From positions 161,138 through 225,137 of the forward strand of contig KV423936.1 in assembly GCA_001632435.1 (NCBI GenBank): DNA of 64,000 nt, written 5' to 3'. Under the pieces are notes generated by a model that was given only the letters and a program-made list of their open reading frames with translations, was not told where the DNA came from and searched no databases. This stretch comes from Calocera cornea HHB12733 (Eukaryota > Basidiomycota > Dacrymycetes > Dacrymycetales > Dacrymycetaceae). Shown piece after piece: positions 35,275 to 47,873 of the stretch. Numbering within the stretch: the stretch's first letter is position 1; each line of letters opens with the position of its first letter. Made by a program: the position numbers and the translations under genes.

Positions 35275-36455
35275 ATGGCTGTTGAGGATGAGGAGTATGA
35301 AGCGCTGCCGCTGGGTGTCGGTGTCGGTGTGAATATGCTGGCGGGTGCGATGGTAGGCTACGTTCTCCAGGTGGCCCGCATCGAAAGCTAACTATGTCAT
35401 ACAGGCCGGCATATCAGAGCACGCCGTTATGTTCCCCGTCGATAGCATCAAGGTACGCCAAGACGGCTGACGCGGCGAACTTAGAATTCACATGACCTTG
35501 CCCAGACTCGAATGCAAGTATTCTCTACGTCCCCTGCTGCGGTATACTCTGGGATTGGAAACGCAGTCGCACGGATATCATCCACCGAGGGACTGAGGAC
35601 TCTGTGGCGAGGAGTCGCGTCTGTGATTGTTGGTGCTGGGCCAGCACATGCTCTATATTTTGGGACGTACGAGATTGTGAAGGAGGCAACAGGGGGGAAC
35701 AGGCCCGGACATCACGTCGCTTCGACAGGCGCGTTTGCTCATTTCTCACGGCTCTCAGAAGCTAACGACCCGAATAGCATGGGCGGGTGCCTGCGCGACT
35801 ATCGCCCACGATGCGTTGATGAACCCTTTTGATGGTATGCGTGTAGATGATCGCGATACGGGATCTTCCTGACCATCTTCACAGTCATCAAGCAGCGTAT
35901 GCAACTCTACGGATCTTCCTATCGAAGCGTCACCCAATGTGCACGATCCGTCTATCAAAACGAAGGAATGATCGCCTTCTACGTCTCCTACCCCACCACC
36001 CTCATGATGACTGTTCCGTTCACCGCCATCCAATTCTCAACTTATGAATCCATGAAGAAGTTCCTCAACCCCCAAGGGACTTATTCGCCATTAACGCACG
36101 TCATGGCAGGAGGCATTGCTGGTGGAGTCGCCGGTGCGATCACCACGCCCCTGGATGTTGCCAAAACCTTGCTGCAGACGCGAGGAACCTCAGACGACAT
36201 ACGAATACGGAATGCCCGAGGAATGGTCGATGCCTTCAAGATCATCTGGCAGCGCAACGGCATTTGGGGCTTCTCACGAGGCTTGACACCCCGAGTGCTA
36301 ACGTACATGCCGAGCAATGCCCTTTGCTGGTTATGCTACGAATTCTTCAGTAGGTACATCGCTGGCTCCTTATGATGACGGTTCTCATTCCTCTACCAGA
36401 GGTCGTGATTGGAGATGCAAGCCGAGCGAGCTCGCACACGGTCGCAGTACCATGA
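35275..36455 (+). CDS. mitochondrial carrier, mitoferrin (Mrs3/Mrs4) type
   Basis: About 300 residues starting at 35275 (MAVEDEEYEALPLG). Three carrier repeats are seen, each with its signature: FPVDSIKTRMQ, NPFDVIKQRMQ and TPLDVAKTLLQ (PxD/ExxK/R). Six hydrophobic segments are expected, for example GVNMLAGAMVGYV and HVMAGGIAGGVAGAI. The first repeat AGISEHAVMFPVDSIKTRMQ and the second with ALMNPFDVIKQRMQ resemble mitoferrins, which import Fe(II) across the inner membrane. Introns of about 50 nt split the gene. The last junction (intron ending just before 36404) was chosen to give the short tail ending HTVAVP; the alternative acceptor two bases later gives a longer tail. Confidence 0.88.
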
Positions 36456-36914
36456 TGGACCTTCGCATTATGACTGTCCTTCTCTGCATATATATCACGC
36501 ATACTTCGTATTCTCGCACGCATACATAATTGTAATGTCTTACACTTGTGCATGCTCTTCACACTCACCTTCACCTTCCATTCGGGCTCCCCGTCGACTC
36601 ATCAAGTGCTAGAACAAACTGCCGCTATCTGTTACATGTAATCTAAATGTTTGCTGCGGTGACATACTATTCGTACCGAAGCGGGCGCAGCAGGTACGAA
36701 GCCAGTAAGTGGTTCGTGTGCGTGGCCATGGGACGTAGGTCCGCGCGGTCCGAGGATCCCACGGCAGCACCGGCAAGCCTAAAAAAGGGCCGGTCGGTCA
36801 GGGACGCGTTTCGGATTTTTCGGACCTGACCACCATCCTTCTTTCGTTGCCGCCGCTGTTGCCGCCCGTCCATCCAATCATCACAAAGAAGCGCCATTCA
36901 ATTGAAATTGCTCA

Positions 36915-39613
36915 ATGTCTCTCCACGCCACGGAAGTCGCCGAGCATCTGGGGCATAATCTGATAAGATACAGATCCCGCAGCTTCTGGCGGCGCCCGTT
37001 GCTGGGCGATTGGCCCGTCTCCCTTCGTGGCAGAAAACCCCGCCGGTCCACGCGCTTCGCCCAGGGGTTGGTGCCTGCCGTTCTGTTGCTGACGCTATAT
37101 GCTTTGTATTACGTACTTTCGAAAAGCCGCCAAGAAAACTTTGCGATCCAAACCGCAGTCACGTCGCGCCGCCATCGGTTGAGGAAGCCGGACAACCCCG
37201 AGACGATAGGTCCTGTTCTCGAACCGCTCCCTATCTTGCCCATCATCGGAGCCTCAATCGATGCCGAGGACTATGCCCCTGTGACTAAAGAGAATGTGAC
37301 AGTTCTGCTTCCCGTGGACGCCGGATCATACATGCAGCTTCCGAGCCTTCTCGCACCCTTCTTCATCAGCGCGAACCGCCCTGGGGAGATTATCGTAGCA
37401 TCCCCTTTTCGTCTTCTCGACGAAGTCACGTCCGTCGTTCAGGCGACTCTCCTCACCTTACGTGATGCGAATGTCTCATTGCAGGTCCTTGCGTGGCAGG
37501 AAGACCTCAGCGCACGTGTGGGCTGGCTCCATGTAGCGGCAAGCAGCACGAAGCAATACGTTCTCTTGCTGGACGAGAAGGGCTCCCACGACATCCCCAC
37601 CGAAATCCTAGCGAGTCTCCTCTCTCCCAAGGCACTTCCATGGCCGGTCGGGCCACGTGGCGTGTCTTTCTCCCCCACGAACGTATCTTGTATTGCGCAT
37701 ACATTTGACGAATACTGGCCTGTCGCGTTTCTGCTCCCTCCTTTTGTCATCCGAACGAGCCTGCTTCGTGACGCTGAGGCCACAATCCGGATGAACGACG
37801 TCCGAATTTGGTTCTCACTCGGAGCGCGAGTGGTCCACCTGACGCACGCGCACTTTGGAGGGTTGGCTCGGAGCTCGCTCAATGCTCCTGCCAACTTCGC
37901 TCCTCCTGGGTGGTGCCGCATGGCAGAGCAGCACGTTCTCGATCCGGGCGCCAGCGGGGTTCTCAATCCCCGACAACCAGTCTTCGAGCGATATCGTACT
38001 ATGCAATCCCCACAACGCGTTGAACCCGCGGATCTGCCTATTCGAATCGTCGTAGCAAATCTGGACGAGCTGATCGCGTTCGCGTTTACGATCTGCCGGA
38101 TGGCTAACCGCGGCGGCTCTGTTCGCGCCTTCGTGCTTGACGGTGCCCCAGACACGGAAGGCTCCGTCAGAGCGCTTTCTGCAGGTGGTTGCCATCTTCA
38201 CTACGACAGTCCTGACGGGTCAACGCCGTTTATTGATCAGCTGCAGAGCTGGCTTTCGAGCAATTGCAGGCTGCCAAGCATTCTGATTCACACACTCTTG
38301 CAGGATCGAGACACTTTACTGATCGGGCTATTGCGCATATATGCAACCACGTCGGCTTCGTCGCTGATATGGCTGCCGTCTGAAGACCTGCCAGCTACAG
38401 GGTGGATGGCAGAGCTAACTTCTCAAGAACTGCAAAGTAGACCATAAAATGATGTCCGAAAGATGCCGCGTTGACATGCGTAACAGGTTGGCACCTGCCG
38501 CACATCCAGCTATCGGTGATCACGAATAATAGACCGACTTCTCTGCACCGACTCCTAGCATCTCTGAAAGAAGCGTCTTATTTTGGTGACAGACCGCTCC
38601 TAACCCTCAGTCTCGAAGAGACGGCGGACTCGGAAACCTTGCGCATTGCTCAGGAACTCGATTGGCCCGGCGCTGGTGCCTACCTTCGACATCGCGTGGT
38701 CCACGGCGGACTGCTTCCGGCCGTTGTCGAAGCCTGGTATCCACATACGAACGATTCATATGGCCTCCTGCTGGAAGACGATGTCGAGGTCTCTCCCATG
38801 TTCTACGCCTGGCTGAAGTTCACGATTCTGCGTTATCGATATGGACAAGCTCGGGACGAGTCGAGTCGACTTTTCGGGATCAGCTTGTATCAGACCAAGC
38901 ACGTCGAGCTCAGACCAGAAGGCCGACGTCCTTTCCAAGCCCAAACGCTGTTTGCCAATTCTTCCATCCGGTACCCACATACTCCCTACTTGTCGCAGGT
39001 CCCGTGTAGCTGGGGCGCGGTGTTCTTCCCCGAGCACTGGAGAGAGTTCCATGCCTATCTATCGTTGCGTCTTTCTGATCGTGGACGAGCTTTGCCGCCG
39101 GATATCGTGCCGGACATACGATCGAATAAGTGGTCGCACTCTTGGAAAAGGTACTTCATCGAGATGACCTATCTGCGTGGCTACGTCATGCTCTACCCGA
39201 ACTATGATCATTTCGTCTCGTTGTCCACCAACCACCTGGAACTTGGAGCGCACGCGCACGAAATCCCAGAGCGTATTCTCGCCAAGAAGAAGGCTCAGTT
39301 CCAAGTGCCACTTATGGGAGTAGATCCCAGCGACTATGGAGTCAACCTGCTCGACTTGCCACAGGGCACCTTGCCTGCCTGGCAAGATCTGCCCATTGTG
39401 GATCTATGGGGCAACCTTGCCTCTCTGGAGCTGCTTAAATGGCGTGGTGCATACCGTCACGAAGAAGTCACTGATTGCGCCAAGCTGCTTCCCTTGGGTG
39501 AGCCATCGACATATGACGCCGCGGAGTTGCTCTGTTTCTATGACGAAGACCACGAGGAGGAGGAGGACGACGAACTAGGCGAAGAGGAATCGCCGGACCT
39601 TGAGCCAGAATAA
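36915..39613 (+). CDS. fungal type II membrane protein with glycosyltransferase 2-like domain
   Basis: 882 residues from two exons, 36915-38436 and 38487-39613 (50-nt intron). A single hydrophobic segment at about residues 53-70 (GLVPAVLLLTLYALYYVL) after a basic N-terminus predicts a Golgi type II membrane protein. The lumenal part contains a first region with LLPVDAGSYMQLPSLLAPFF and a second with IQLSVITNNRPTSLHRLLAS and YGLLLEDDVEVSPMFYAWLK, the DxD-like acidic motif and layout of GT-A (family 2-like) transferases. The C-terminus is strongly acidic (EEEEDDELGEEES). Similar proteins are common in Basidiomycota and uncharacterised. Whether the first half is a second, degenerate GT domain is an inference. 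Confidence 0.72.
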
Positions 39614-39711
39614 TCGACTCCTTGCGTAAGTTTATTGCAGACACATTGTATGATCCATACCTGGCCTGAGCGGTAATCGATGTAAATGCTACAACAGTGG
39701 TTATGTCCCCA

Positions 39712-42700
39712 TCACATCTGAATCTGCGAAGCATCAATGCCCAGGGCATTCAAGAACAGGTTTACGTTATCGATCTTCAACCGCGCCTCCTCTTCGGTCG
39801 TCGCAAGACCGGTCCGCTGACTCATGACATTCTCCAGAACCTTGTCGCGCATCTCGCCAACGAGATGCTGCTGCTGAGCCATATCGGCGCTGATAGCCAG
39901 TGCAGCCAGGAATTGCCAAGTTGACTGATCGGCAATGTCGTCGGCTGCAGTCGGGCGGATATACTGGGCAGTGCCGAAGGGGAGATGTGCGAGCCTCCGC
40001 GCAGACGGGAACAGGGTGATGAATGTGCCAGAGAGTTCTTTGAAGAGGGCAGCGTAGGTCTTTTGCCACTGATCCAGTTCCTCATCCGTAGGCTCATCTG
40101 GCGCTGGCGCATGCTTGAGCCCTTCGGCTTGAGCAAGGAACATCGTCAATAGCTCGAGACCGGGCTAAGCAAAGCATGAGCAACGACGAGTCATTTCGCG
40201 TAGATGCTAACTCACCCTTGTGCGAGCGACTTCTGCAACATCACAACGGTTGATCAAATGACCCAGCAGGCCACTGACGAGCCGGAGACCCGCGCGCCTC
40301 AGAGCACCGATAAGAGCAGGCAGAACGGTCGACAAGAACAGCTCGGTCTGCTTCTCCATCTCTCTTTTCTCTGGACTGTCGGCCCTGTCGAGGAGAGACG
40401 CCTTCCGAACGACGTCGAGCTGGCTGAAACACGCAATGAGGAGGGTGACAACTGTAAGAGATTCTTTCTGGGATAGATGGCGCAGGAGACGTGGCAGTAA
40501 TTTCTTGCCCTTGGCAGGACCCAGGATAGCAATGACTGGGTGCGGATCACTGATGTCTAGCGGGTCCATGACATGTAGCTCGTCCCAAATCAGTTTGACG
40601 ATAGCAGCATATTCTCCCTCCCTGCGCTGAATTAGCAGCGCATTCTCAGGCCATAAAGACGGCTCCTTACCAGACATATCTCTCCTCTTCTTTGTCTTCG
40701 CCTTGTGGTTCCTCCCTGCGCTTTTGCTCAAGCTGCAGAACGAGATCGTACAGCTTCTCAATGCGGTACAGGATATCGCGCTGGGTCATGGCAGCCTTAT
40801 GATCACCACCCTGGGACGTGTTAGACACAATGCGCCTTTCGTGCGCAACGTTCAGCGACTCACTGGTCCAGATCTGCCCTTCTCGCTCGTGGGAGTGACA
40901 GGTGGGGAACCCGTTAAGTCCTTCACTTGCAACAACGGCCTTGGGGCGACCTTTGAAGTTCGGCTCGACAGCTTCCCGAGCGCTCGAATATGCTTCTCCT
41001 CTGTATTTGTGATTAGAACTCAAGGCAATCGCAGCGATATCAGGAAGCACTCACGATCGGCGCTCTTCTCTTTCTCCCTGTTCTTGGCATGCTGAACAAG
41101 CTTCTCGACCTGCTGCCTCATCCTTTCCATGGCCTTCTCTCGCCGTCCGGCACCACGGCCAATTCCCATACCAACGCCAACATCGCCAAACTTGATGACC
41201 GCTTCTCCAGCAGCAGCTTCTCCAATCCTGGCACGCACGATAGCGCCGAAGACCTGTGCATAGAAGTCGTCCGCATAGGGGTCCTCGGTGACGAGCTGCG
41301 AGACCTGGATACGGGTGATGAAGTCCTTATCACCCTGGGACATGAGCTCGTTCCTGCGCGCCATGTGGGCGAGCTTCTCAGCCTTGCGGCGACGCTTCGC
41401 TTCGAGCTTCTCGGTGGCTCTGATCTTCTCCTGCGCGTCGCGCATGAGTGAAGCACGCTTCTCGACGGAGAGCTCGATGATCTGCTCGGGTGTGCGGGCG
41501 TCGGGCATCTGCTCGCGGATCAAGGGCCGACCGGCGAGTGGCTGAGCGCCAAGGGGCGGGAAGTCGAGCAGGTCGCCAACATCGCCCTTGAACAGCCCGC
41601 TTTCAGGGCGAGGAGGCTGCGGCGGGCGAGGCTGACGGTGCAGCTCTTCGAACGGGGCGTTGTGTGGAGGCGCATGATGCAGCTCTGGACCCATGTCCGG
41701 CATACCGTGAGGAGGTCCTTGCTGTTGCATAGGCTGCGGAGGCGGCATGGGAGCTCCGAGCTGGGCAGCCTGCATCTGGCGCTCGATCTCGTCCAAGGAG
41801 AACATTTGGTTGCCAGGAGGGTAGTATGGCTCTCTGGGAGGGGGAGGTCCCTGCATGAGTGCAGTGCGCATATCCGAAGGGAGAGGAGGCATGTCCATCG
41901 GCATCCGTCCGCCGACCGGTCTCATTTCTGGGGGAAGCTCCATATCGGGGCGCATAGATGGCAGGGAGAATGTGTTCTCCGGCAGGGAGTGGTACGGGGA
42001 TACTCCTCCAACCGGGCGCATCTCGGGTGGCAGATGTCCTTCGGGCGTGAAAGCGTGCCGTCCACCGGACGCGGGACGCATCTCGGGGGGCAGCATGCTC
42101 TCGAGGCTGCTCCGCGGGGGAGGCGCGCCCCAGCCATGCTGAGGCGGGAACCCATCGTTGATAGACGGAAGTTGCTGCTGAGGCATATGAGGCATGGACT
42201 GCACGGGTGGCAAGGGCGGTGGCGCATGCGTCTCGTTGGCCATGAAGGGCGGCATGCTGTGGGCCGTGCTGGACCCGTGGGAGAGAGCCTCCATCTCGGC
42301 TTCGATCTCCTGGAGAGTCATTACTCGCGGCTGGGAGCCACGAGCGGGCGGGAGGTTGGCGGGCCTCGGAGGTGTGGGTGTATGTTGTGCTGTTTAGCAA
42401 CCATGAGCAAGGTTCGCCACATAAGCACTGGATGTCACGTACGAGGGGTATGACGCGCTCCGAGTAGGGAAGTCCCAGAAGCGGCGCGAGGGATGATGCC
42501 TCCCAGCACGGACGACACCGAGTCATCTTTCCACAGAGCCTCGAGGGACGGTTGATTTTTGTGTCTCAACGGTGCCTCTATGTGGAGATCAGAAAGGACA
42601 AAGGGTAAGGTGATGGGCGACTCACGTCTGCTGGACGTAGCCGGAGCCGTCCTCGAGCTCGGCAGGGGGCCTGAAGGCGGCGCAGGCTTTTGCACTGGCT

Positions 42701-43053
42701 TCGCAGGAGCGCGGGGCACGGGCGCGAATGACCCTGTCGTCCTCGCAAAGTCGAAATCGGTGCCTAGAGAATCATCTGTTAAGCAACAATGAACAATGTG
42801 CCTAGCCATCACATACCGGCATTCCCGCCTCCAAACGTCTCATCATTCATATCATCTCCTGCTTCATCCAGCGCTCCAGCATTGTAGCCATATCCACCGG
42901 CGTCGTCCCAATTATACACGGCAAGATCCTCATCCTTTGCGAGGTGGTCAGCCTCTCGGCTGGAACCTAGAGCAGTTCTGGACTCACTTCTTGCTTTGCG
43001 GTTGCCAACAGGGGGTCCCCGTTGGCGAGGTCTGCAAATCCACGAAAGGCCAT
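39712..43053 (-). CDS. PAT1: mRNA decay factor PAT1 (decapping activator)
   Basis: Long multi-exon gene, roughly 950 residues. It starts at 43053 with MAFRGFADLANGDPLLATAK. The N-terminal half is Pro/Met-rich, with the word LPPEMRPVGG repeated (about 41890-42090), and contains GDVGDLLDFPPLG and QMPDARTPEQIIELSVEKR. Then come KFGDVGVGMGIGRGAGRREK and, in the C-terminal superhelical domain, GKKLLPRLLRHLSQKE, FFLSTVLP-type helices and EEARLKIDNVNLFLNALG just before the stop at 39712. Pat1 bridges deadenylated mRNA, the Lsm1-7 ring and the decapping enzyme in P-bodies. GKKLLPRLLRHL is diagnostic. Several introns of 50-90 nt were inferred but not all junctions checked. Confidence 0.88.
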
Positions 43054-44204
43054 GATTGTGCGGCTCAGAGTCCCATTGTGGTGTGAGGGAGTAGGATTAC
43101 GAGTAGGCTTGAACAGTGAATGCAGGCTGGCCCTGCCCCAGAAGGGAAGGCGACCTTTCTTCGGATGCTGACGGCACGCGTACGGCAAGCCTGAAGTCCC
43201 AGCTTCATTTGCACCCGGCGGCAGCGCATTCCCTCCATCCTGTCGCACGTTGACTCCATCCCGTCCAGAGGACGTCTCTTAATATTCAAAAATTCGCCGG
43301 CGGAGATTCAACTACCATACTCCAATTCTAATCGCCGATGTCTGGGGCTTCTACGCGCCCTCTGCCAACTATTTGGCTTCCTTTCACGATAGGCTATTAT
43401 CATTGTCCCCGTCCCCTACTGACATACGTGCATGTCCCTGGGAAATTACTCGCTCATCAACAATCCTCACTCGACAATACCACACCTGCCATTTCACCCA
43501 CCCTAAGCCCTACAAGCCCTATCAAACAATCCTTTCCGGCTGTGTTCCGCTACCTCTCTGTCCATGTCCTCTCATTGACCAGCAGCTTCGCCCTCTCCTC
43601 CTTTATGCACGCGAAATCCCACTAGTGTCTTTCCGAGGACACCTCGATGGTCGTGTTAGGGCACAGGCGCTACCAGACATTTGCCGCTGTGAATTTGCCG
43701 GTGTTGATCATGTAATGCGTGTAAATCGTTGACAGTCTGTGATCCATGATTGCTTCGATTTTGGGATTGCCAGAGCCATCTTCCGGAGGCAGCTCACATC
43801 ATCCTTGACGTAGAACATAATATCTAGCAGCAGTTTGTCTGTCTCTTCCACCTTCGCCATTGTCGTGTAGTTGTTCAACAGCGGATGGACTGGTGGTTTC
43901 TTTTGTGATTGACGTGATCATTCACGGTTACGATTCAGGTCGCGCGACGCCTCGCGCCGCCGTGGAAGCGTTACTCCTATCACTTCTTATTATCAGGCAG
44001 ACCGTCCGCTCTCCTCCAGCTGTCTGCCGATACAATTACAATATCTGTCAACCTCAGTTATACCCTCTTTCCATTCGAAGCTGCAAGGAAAAAACGATGT
44101 GCATCCCATTCCCAGCTGCTCCTTGCATCCAGTCTCTGATGTTAGCCTTGTCCCCATGCGCAACTACCCGTACTTCGCTCTCTGCAGTGTCCCCACTTCT
44201 TCTT
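43054..44204. other. intergenic, no supported gene
   Basis: Upstream of PAT1 and downstream of the F-box gene. A 95-codon plus-strand open frame begins at 43338 (MSGASTRPLPTIW) but shows no conserved feature and may be chance or a leader ORF. Otherwise nothing recognisable. Confidence 0.4.
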
Positions 44205-45749
44205 TCAAACCAGTAGCCTCCCATGTTCTTCTTCGACCTTGTCCCAGTCCACCTGATGCCTTGCGGCTGGTGAGGTTACTGTGATCACCGTATATCTGCA
44301 CAGTTGGAACCAGGCTTGGGCTGCGTCCCGCGCACCCCCGTGGTATGCAGCACATACCAAGAGCGAAGATAAGTGGTGCTCCATAGCCTTCTCGCTCGTT
44401 GGTTTGCATATCGTCACAAAGGGCAGACAGACGGAGACCAAGTGTTTCAGATCGCTAGCCAGTAAGCAGATCTCTTCCAGCGTGATATCGTATTCCGACC
44501 CTACGCCGAACGCTCCTTCGAACTCCTGGTCTTGAACCCATAGGCAGCTCAAGCTCCTCAGCATGGACCAGTTTTCGCGCATCCACTTGAAATCGTCGGC
44601 ATCGAAGGCAAACGGGGCCGGCAGCAAGCTTGTGAAGTGGAACGATTGCAATCCATGACAGTCCTTCAGCCTTTTAAGGCTATTGAAACTCAACCGGAGG
44701 TCCAGACCAGCGTCCATCGAGCTCTCGTCCACGACACCATACCAGTCCAGATTAAGATCCAGAGTTCGGATATTAGGCGACGTCAATGAGATAGCGTACG
44801 AAAGCTCATCCAACTCGGCATCCAGTCCTCCTCCGCGAGTACTTCCTGCAAGAACTAGCAATCTCAGGTCGCTTGTCAGTGCTGAAAGCAACCTTGCTGC
44901 TCTTTTGACCGACGTCGAAATTGTCAGACCGGTCAGCGCGGCAAAGCGTCCAAACGGTGACTTCTCCTCGATCAGATCACACACTTCTTGAAGCAGCGGG
45001 ATGCTCGTCATCTGCAGGTATTTCAACTGCGGGGAGCTCGCTATGATCCCGAGCCCGACGCCGTCCAGCATCGGATGGCCGATGCAGAGGGTCTTCACCC
45101 TAGTCAAGCGCCTCAACGCACGATGTAAGCCAGGCCTGTTCGGTCCGCTGATCGGCAGTACTCCTTCGAACCACAACTTCGTTAACGTCGTAGATTCTTC
45201 CAGGAAGTCGTAGAGATTCTTCAGAGCGACCTCCCATTCGTCATCAGGCGCCCACGTGTAGTGGAATTTGATGACCAGTTCCTTCAGTGAGCGCGGCAAT
45301 AAGTTCAAGCAGTACGTCAGATCCTTCGGGTCGTCGACTTCGAGTGATACCGTCTTCAATCGTTCGAATAGCATCGAGATAGGCTTGTATGAAGCAAGGT
45401 GATCCATCGCGATCATGGTCCCTTTGCGACACACCGGCTCTACCATGCATATACTCAGCGTGCGTACACACCCTGCATATAGCTCAATGGTCTGATACAT
45501 TGTCAGCCAGCCTAATCTCCACTTAGAGAGCAATAAACACCGTACTTGAGAGGCGTCCGTATCCATTTCTTGGGCTGTGCGATGAAGGTTACTGAGTTTC
45601 TGTAGTCCCATCGTTCTCCAAAGCACCGAGGTTGCCAGTAGTTTGAACTTTCGGTTGCAACAAGCTATCTTCATAAGCTGCTTTGGTTCATTCTCTAAGT
45701 AGCTCAACACCTCCTCCATCAGCTCGGTTATATCCGCTAGTTTCCCCAT
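44205..45749 (-). CDS. F-box/leucine-rich-repeat-like protein
   Basis: About 496 residues after removing one in-frame 54-nt intron (GTACGG..TATCAG near 45492-45545). The N-terminus resembles an F-box: ITELMEEVLSYLENEPKQLM then IACCNRKFKLLATSVLWRTM. The rest shows irregular leucine-rich repeats (SLKELVIKFHYTW, LTKLWFEGVLPISG, QLKYLQMTSIPLLQ, DLRLLVLAGSTRGG). F-box proteins recruit substrates to SCF ubiquitin ligases via Skp1. Such genes are greatly expanded in Agaricomycetes and evolve quickly, so no ortholog or substrate can be named. Confidence 0.75.
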   Translation of the reverse strand: MGKLADITELMEEVLSYLENEPKQLMKIACCNRKFKLLATSVLWRTMGLQKLSNLHRTAQEMDTDASQVRCLLLSKWRLGWLTMYQTIELYAGCVRTLSICMVEPVCRKGTMIAMDHLASYKPISMLFERLKTVSLEVDDPKDLTYCLNLLPRSLKELVIKFHYTWAPDDEWEVALKNLYDFLEESTTLTKLWFEGVLPISGPNRPGLHRALRRLTRVKTLCIGHPMLDGVGLGIIASSPQLKYLQMTSIPLLQEVCDLIEEKSPFGRFAALTGLTISTSVKRAARLLSALTSDLRLLVLAGSTRGGGLDAELDELSYAISLTSPNIRTLDLNLDWYGVVDESSMDAGLDLRLSFNSLKRLKDCHGLQSFHFTSLLPAPFAFDADDFKWMRENWSMLRSLSCLWVQDQEFEGAFGVGSEYDITLEEICLLASDLKHLVSVCLPFVTICKPTSEKAMEHHLSSLLVCAAYHGGARDAAQAWFQLCRYTVITVTSPAARHQVDWDKVEEEHGRLLV

Positions 45750-46149
45750 TTCAGGTACTTATAAGCGTATGAAAGAGTTTGAAGCCGTCGAGCGAATGTG
45801 TTCCGACTACAGGTCGTAGTGAGAGCGCAAGTGACACGCGTCGCGACGCGCGACTCCTTCAGTTGGTGCTTGTCCTTGTCCTTTGAATTGATTTAGGGCG
45901 AGCTCGCAATGCATCCTAGATTGGGACCTTTGTGGGGCATTTGGCTCTCATCCGCTGTGCTCCATTGAATAGTCTGCTGCCTTCTCTACCTAATACACTT
46001 CTATCTCCGCAGTTTGCGATACAGCTCTGTACCTGCAGTTCAAACAAAGGACCGGGAATGAGAGGTTTGATCGACTCGTTACCACGTCTGCGATACGGTT
46101 GCGTCTGTGACCTGTGAAGAACCTTCCTTTGTAGCGTGGGGACTCAAAT

Positions 46150-47431
46150 TCATGGATGAATCTGTTTGGGTATCTTTCGTCAGCTTCAGACACAGAACAT
46201 ATGGTAAAGGGACTTACGATCATCGTGATAGTGGTTTCGCTCGTAGACACTGTCGACCCTTGGCTGATGTTGCTGCATTCAGAGACGCAGTCCAAGCGCA
46301 TCACGCCCCCTTGGTCAACCCACAGTTGAAACATGGTAGAGGCATCTAGAGCGGATAGTAGTGCGGTTATCGATGCATTGTTGTACCTAACAGATTGTCA
46401 GTCGCGCTTCACAATGGAGAGATCCTCTTCCTTACGTGAAAGCCATGCCATGTACAATGTCCATCCCGATGCATATATTTACGAGCCGACCCTTAGACAC
46501 ATCCATCGTAGTCACAGTGTGCACATTCCCATTTTGCTGCGGTACGAAGTGCACAGTAACTGTAGGCTGGGAGGCGGAGGTCGAGGCAATAGCATGACGA
46601 AGGAGGATTGATTGGCCGTTGAAGGCGATCAGTCTAGCCAGCTGTCTGTCAGACGCTACTGAGTTGAGGCAAAGCAATGGCGTACGGCTCTGGCATATCG
46701 AATAAGAAGCCAGCGGCATTCTCGGCAAAGTCTACCTCCATCACAGGGAAGTGCATTGCGGAATCGCGGCGATGGGTTCTTGCTTTCGCGCTTTTGGTTA
46801 TCAGCGCGTGTATTGATGGACATAAACGTTATTGCCTACAATGTGAAGTACAGATCTGAATCATGGCCCATCCACGTCATCTCCAGCGTGACTCGATCGC
46901 TTCTATTGAGAAAGTCGAAGAGACTGTCCGCCGACCACGTAGAGGCGCTCGTCCGCAGCGTAAACCGAGGACCATTTCCCCGCAGGGAATCGTCCACGCC
47001 AACATAGATCTTCAGAACAGAAGCCAGCGAAGAAAGATTGATTTTCGATAGATATGCTTTTTCTCCGCTTTCGTCGAGATCCGTGTGCCAATGAACAAAG
47101 CACTCTTTTGGAAAGAATACACTTGCTATCACACCAGTCAGACCATGGAGCGAGTGGCCAACGTCAGTCAAACGGTCCCACCAGAAACACCTCTCGCATC
47201 CTCCGTCGAAATGTGGACGCCATCATGCCTGACCATTAGCTGAGCATCCTAGGGCAATGGTTAGCTTGTTAACACATCACTCAATCAGATGAACGCAGTG
47301 CATACAGCTACACCGTTCAGAAAGGTTGGGAGAACGTTGCGAGCGAAGAAGTGGACATCAGACATAAACGCGACGAAGGCCTGTGTGTAGTTAGTAGAAG
47401 CATATAGTATTTCAGGGGAAAGACTCGCCAT
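46150..47431 (-). CDS. RAD1: checkpoint clamp subunit RAD1 (9-1-1 complex)
   Basis: Several short exons. The start at 47431 reads MASLSPEILYASTNYTQAF, then VAFMSDVHFFARNVLPTFL, DAQLMVRHDGVHISTEDARA and, after the next intron, VFFPKECFVHWHTDL, KINLSSLASVLKIYVG and VTLEMTWMGHDSDLYF. The order (VAxMSDV.., DGxxxxxEDAR, INLxxLxxxLxIxG, LxMxxxGxxxxLxF) follows Rad1, a PCNA-like subunit of the Rad9-Hus1-Rad1 clamp loaded at damaged DNA. Later exons give ARLIAFNGQSILLRHAI and ASITALLSALDASTMFQLWV. The stop at 46150 assumes removal of an intron giving a tail ITMIIHP; reading through would end at 45990. Sequence is divergent, so this is an inference from pattern and order. RAD9 lies 14 kb away. Confidence 0.55.
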
Positions 47432-47873
47432 TGTAGAGGCTAAAGAGGTCCAGCGACACCGCACAGGAGGACGCGTCGTGGAGAGGACACAACTTAGCAT
47501 GGTGGGCACCTGAGGGGCCGCCGACGCGTCCTTCGACGCGACCGGAATGTCGGCGAATCTTCTAGTAGCTCTCTCGCACGCGTCGATAGAAGCACAGCTT
47601 CTATCCGGGAGAGCAATCATTCACGGGACCGGGGCCTCTGATCGCTCTCCAGTAGCTGGGCCTAAAGGGTGAATTCCACTGGATGTACCTAATAGCCCTA
47701 GGGGCTTACAACACGGAGGTTCCGAGAAGTAGAATGACCGTCGCGAGGGGGGAAGAAGATCGAGCAGAAGGAACGTGGTGTGCAGTCCAATGTCATGGCT
47801 GCTATGAGGACAGTAGAAATGACATATAGTTATAGGAATGGCTTTTGGCATTGGACAATAGCTGGTTCACTAG

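Noticed and set aside
47285..47620. A separate small gene upstream of RAD1
   Set aside because: It is the RAD1 first exon extended into upstream sequence and the following intron; only the part from 47431 fits the family.
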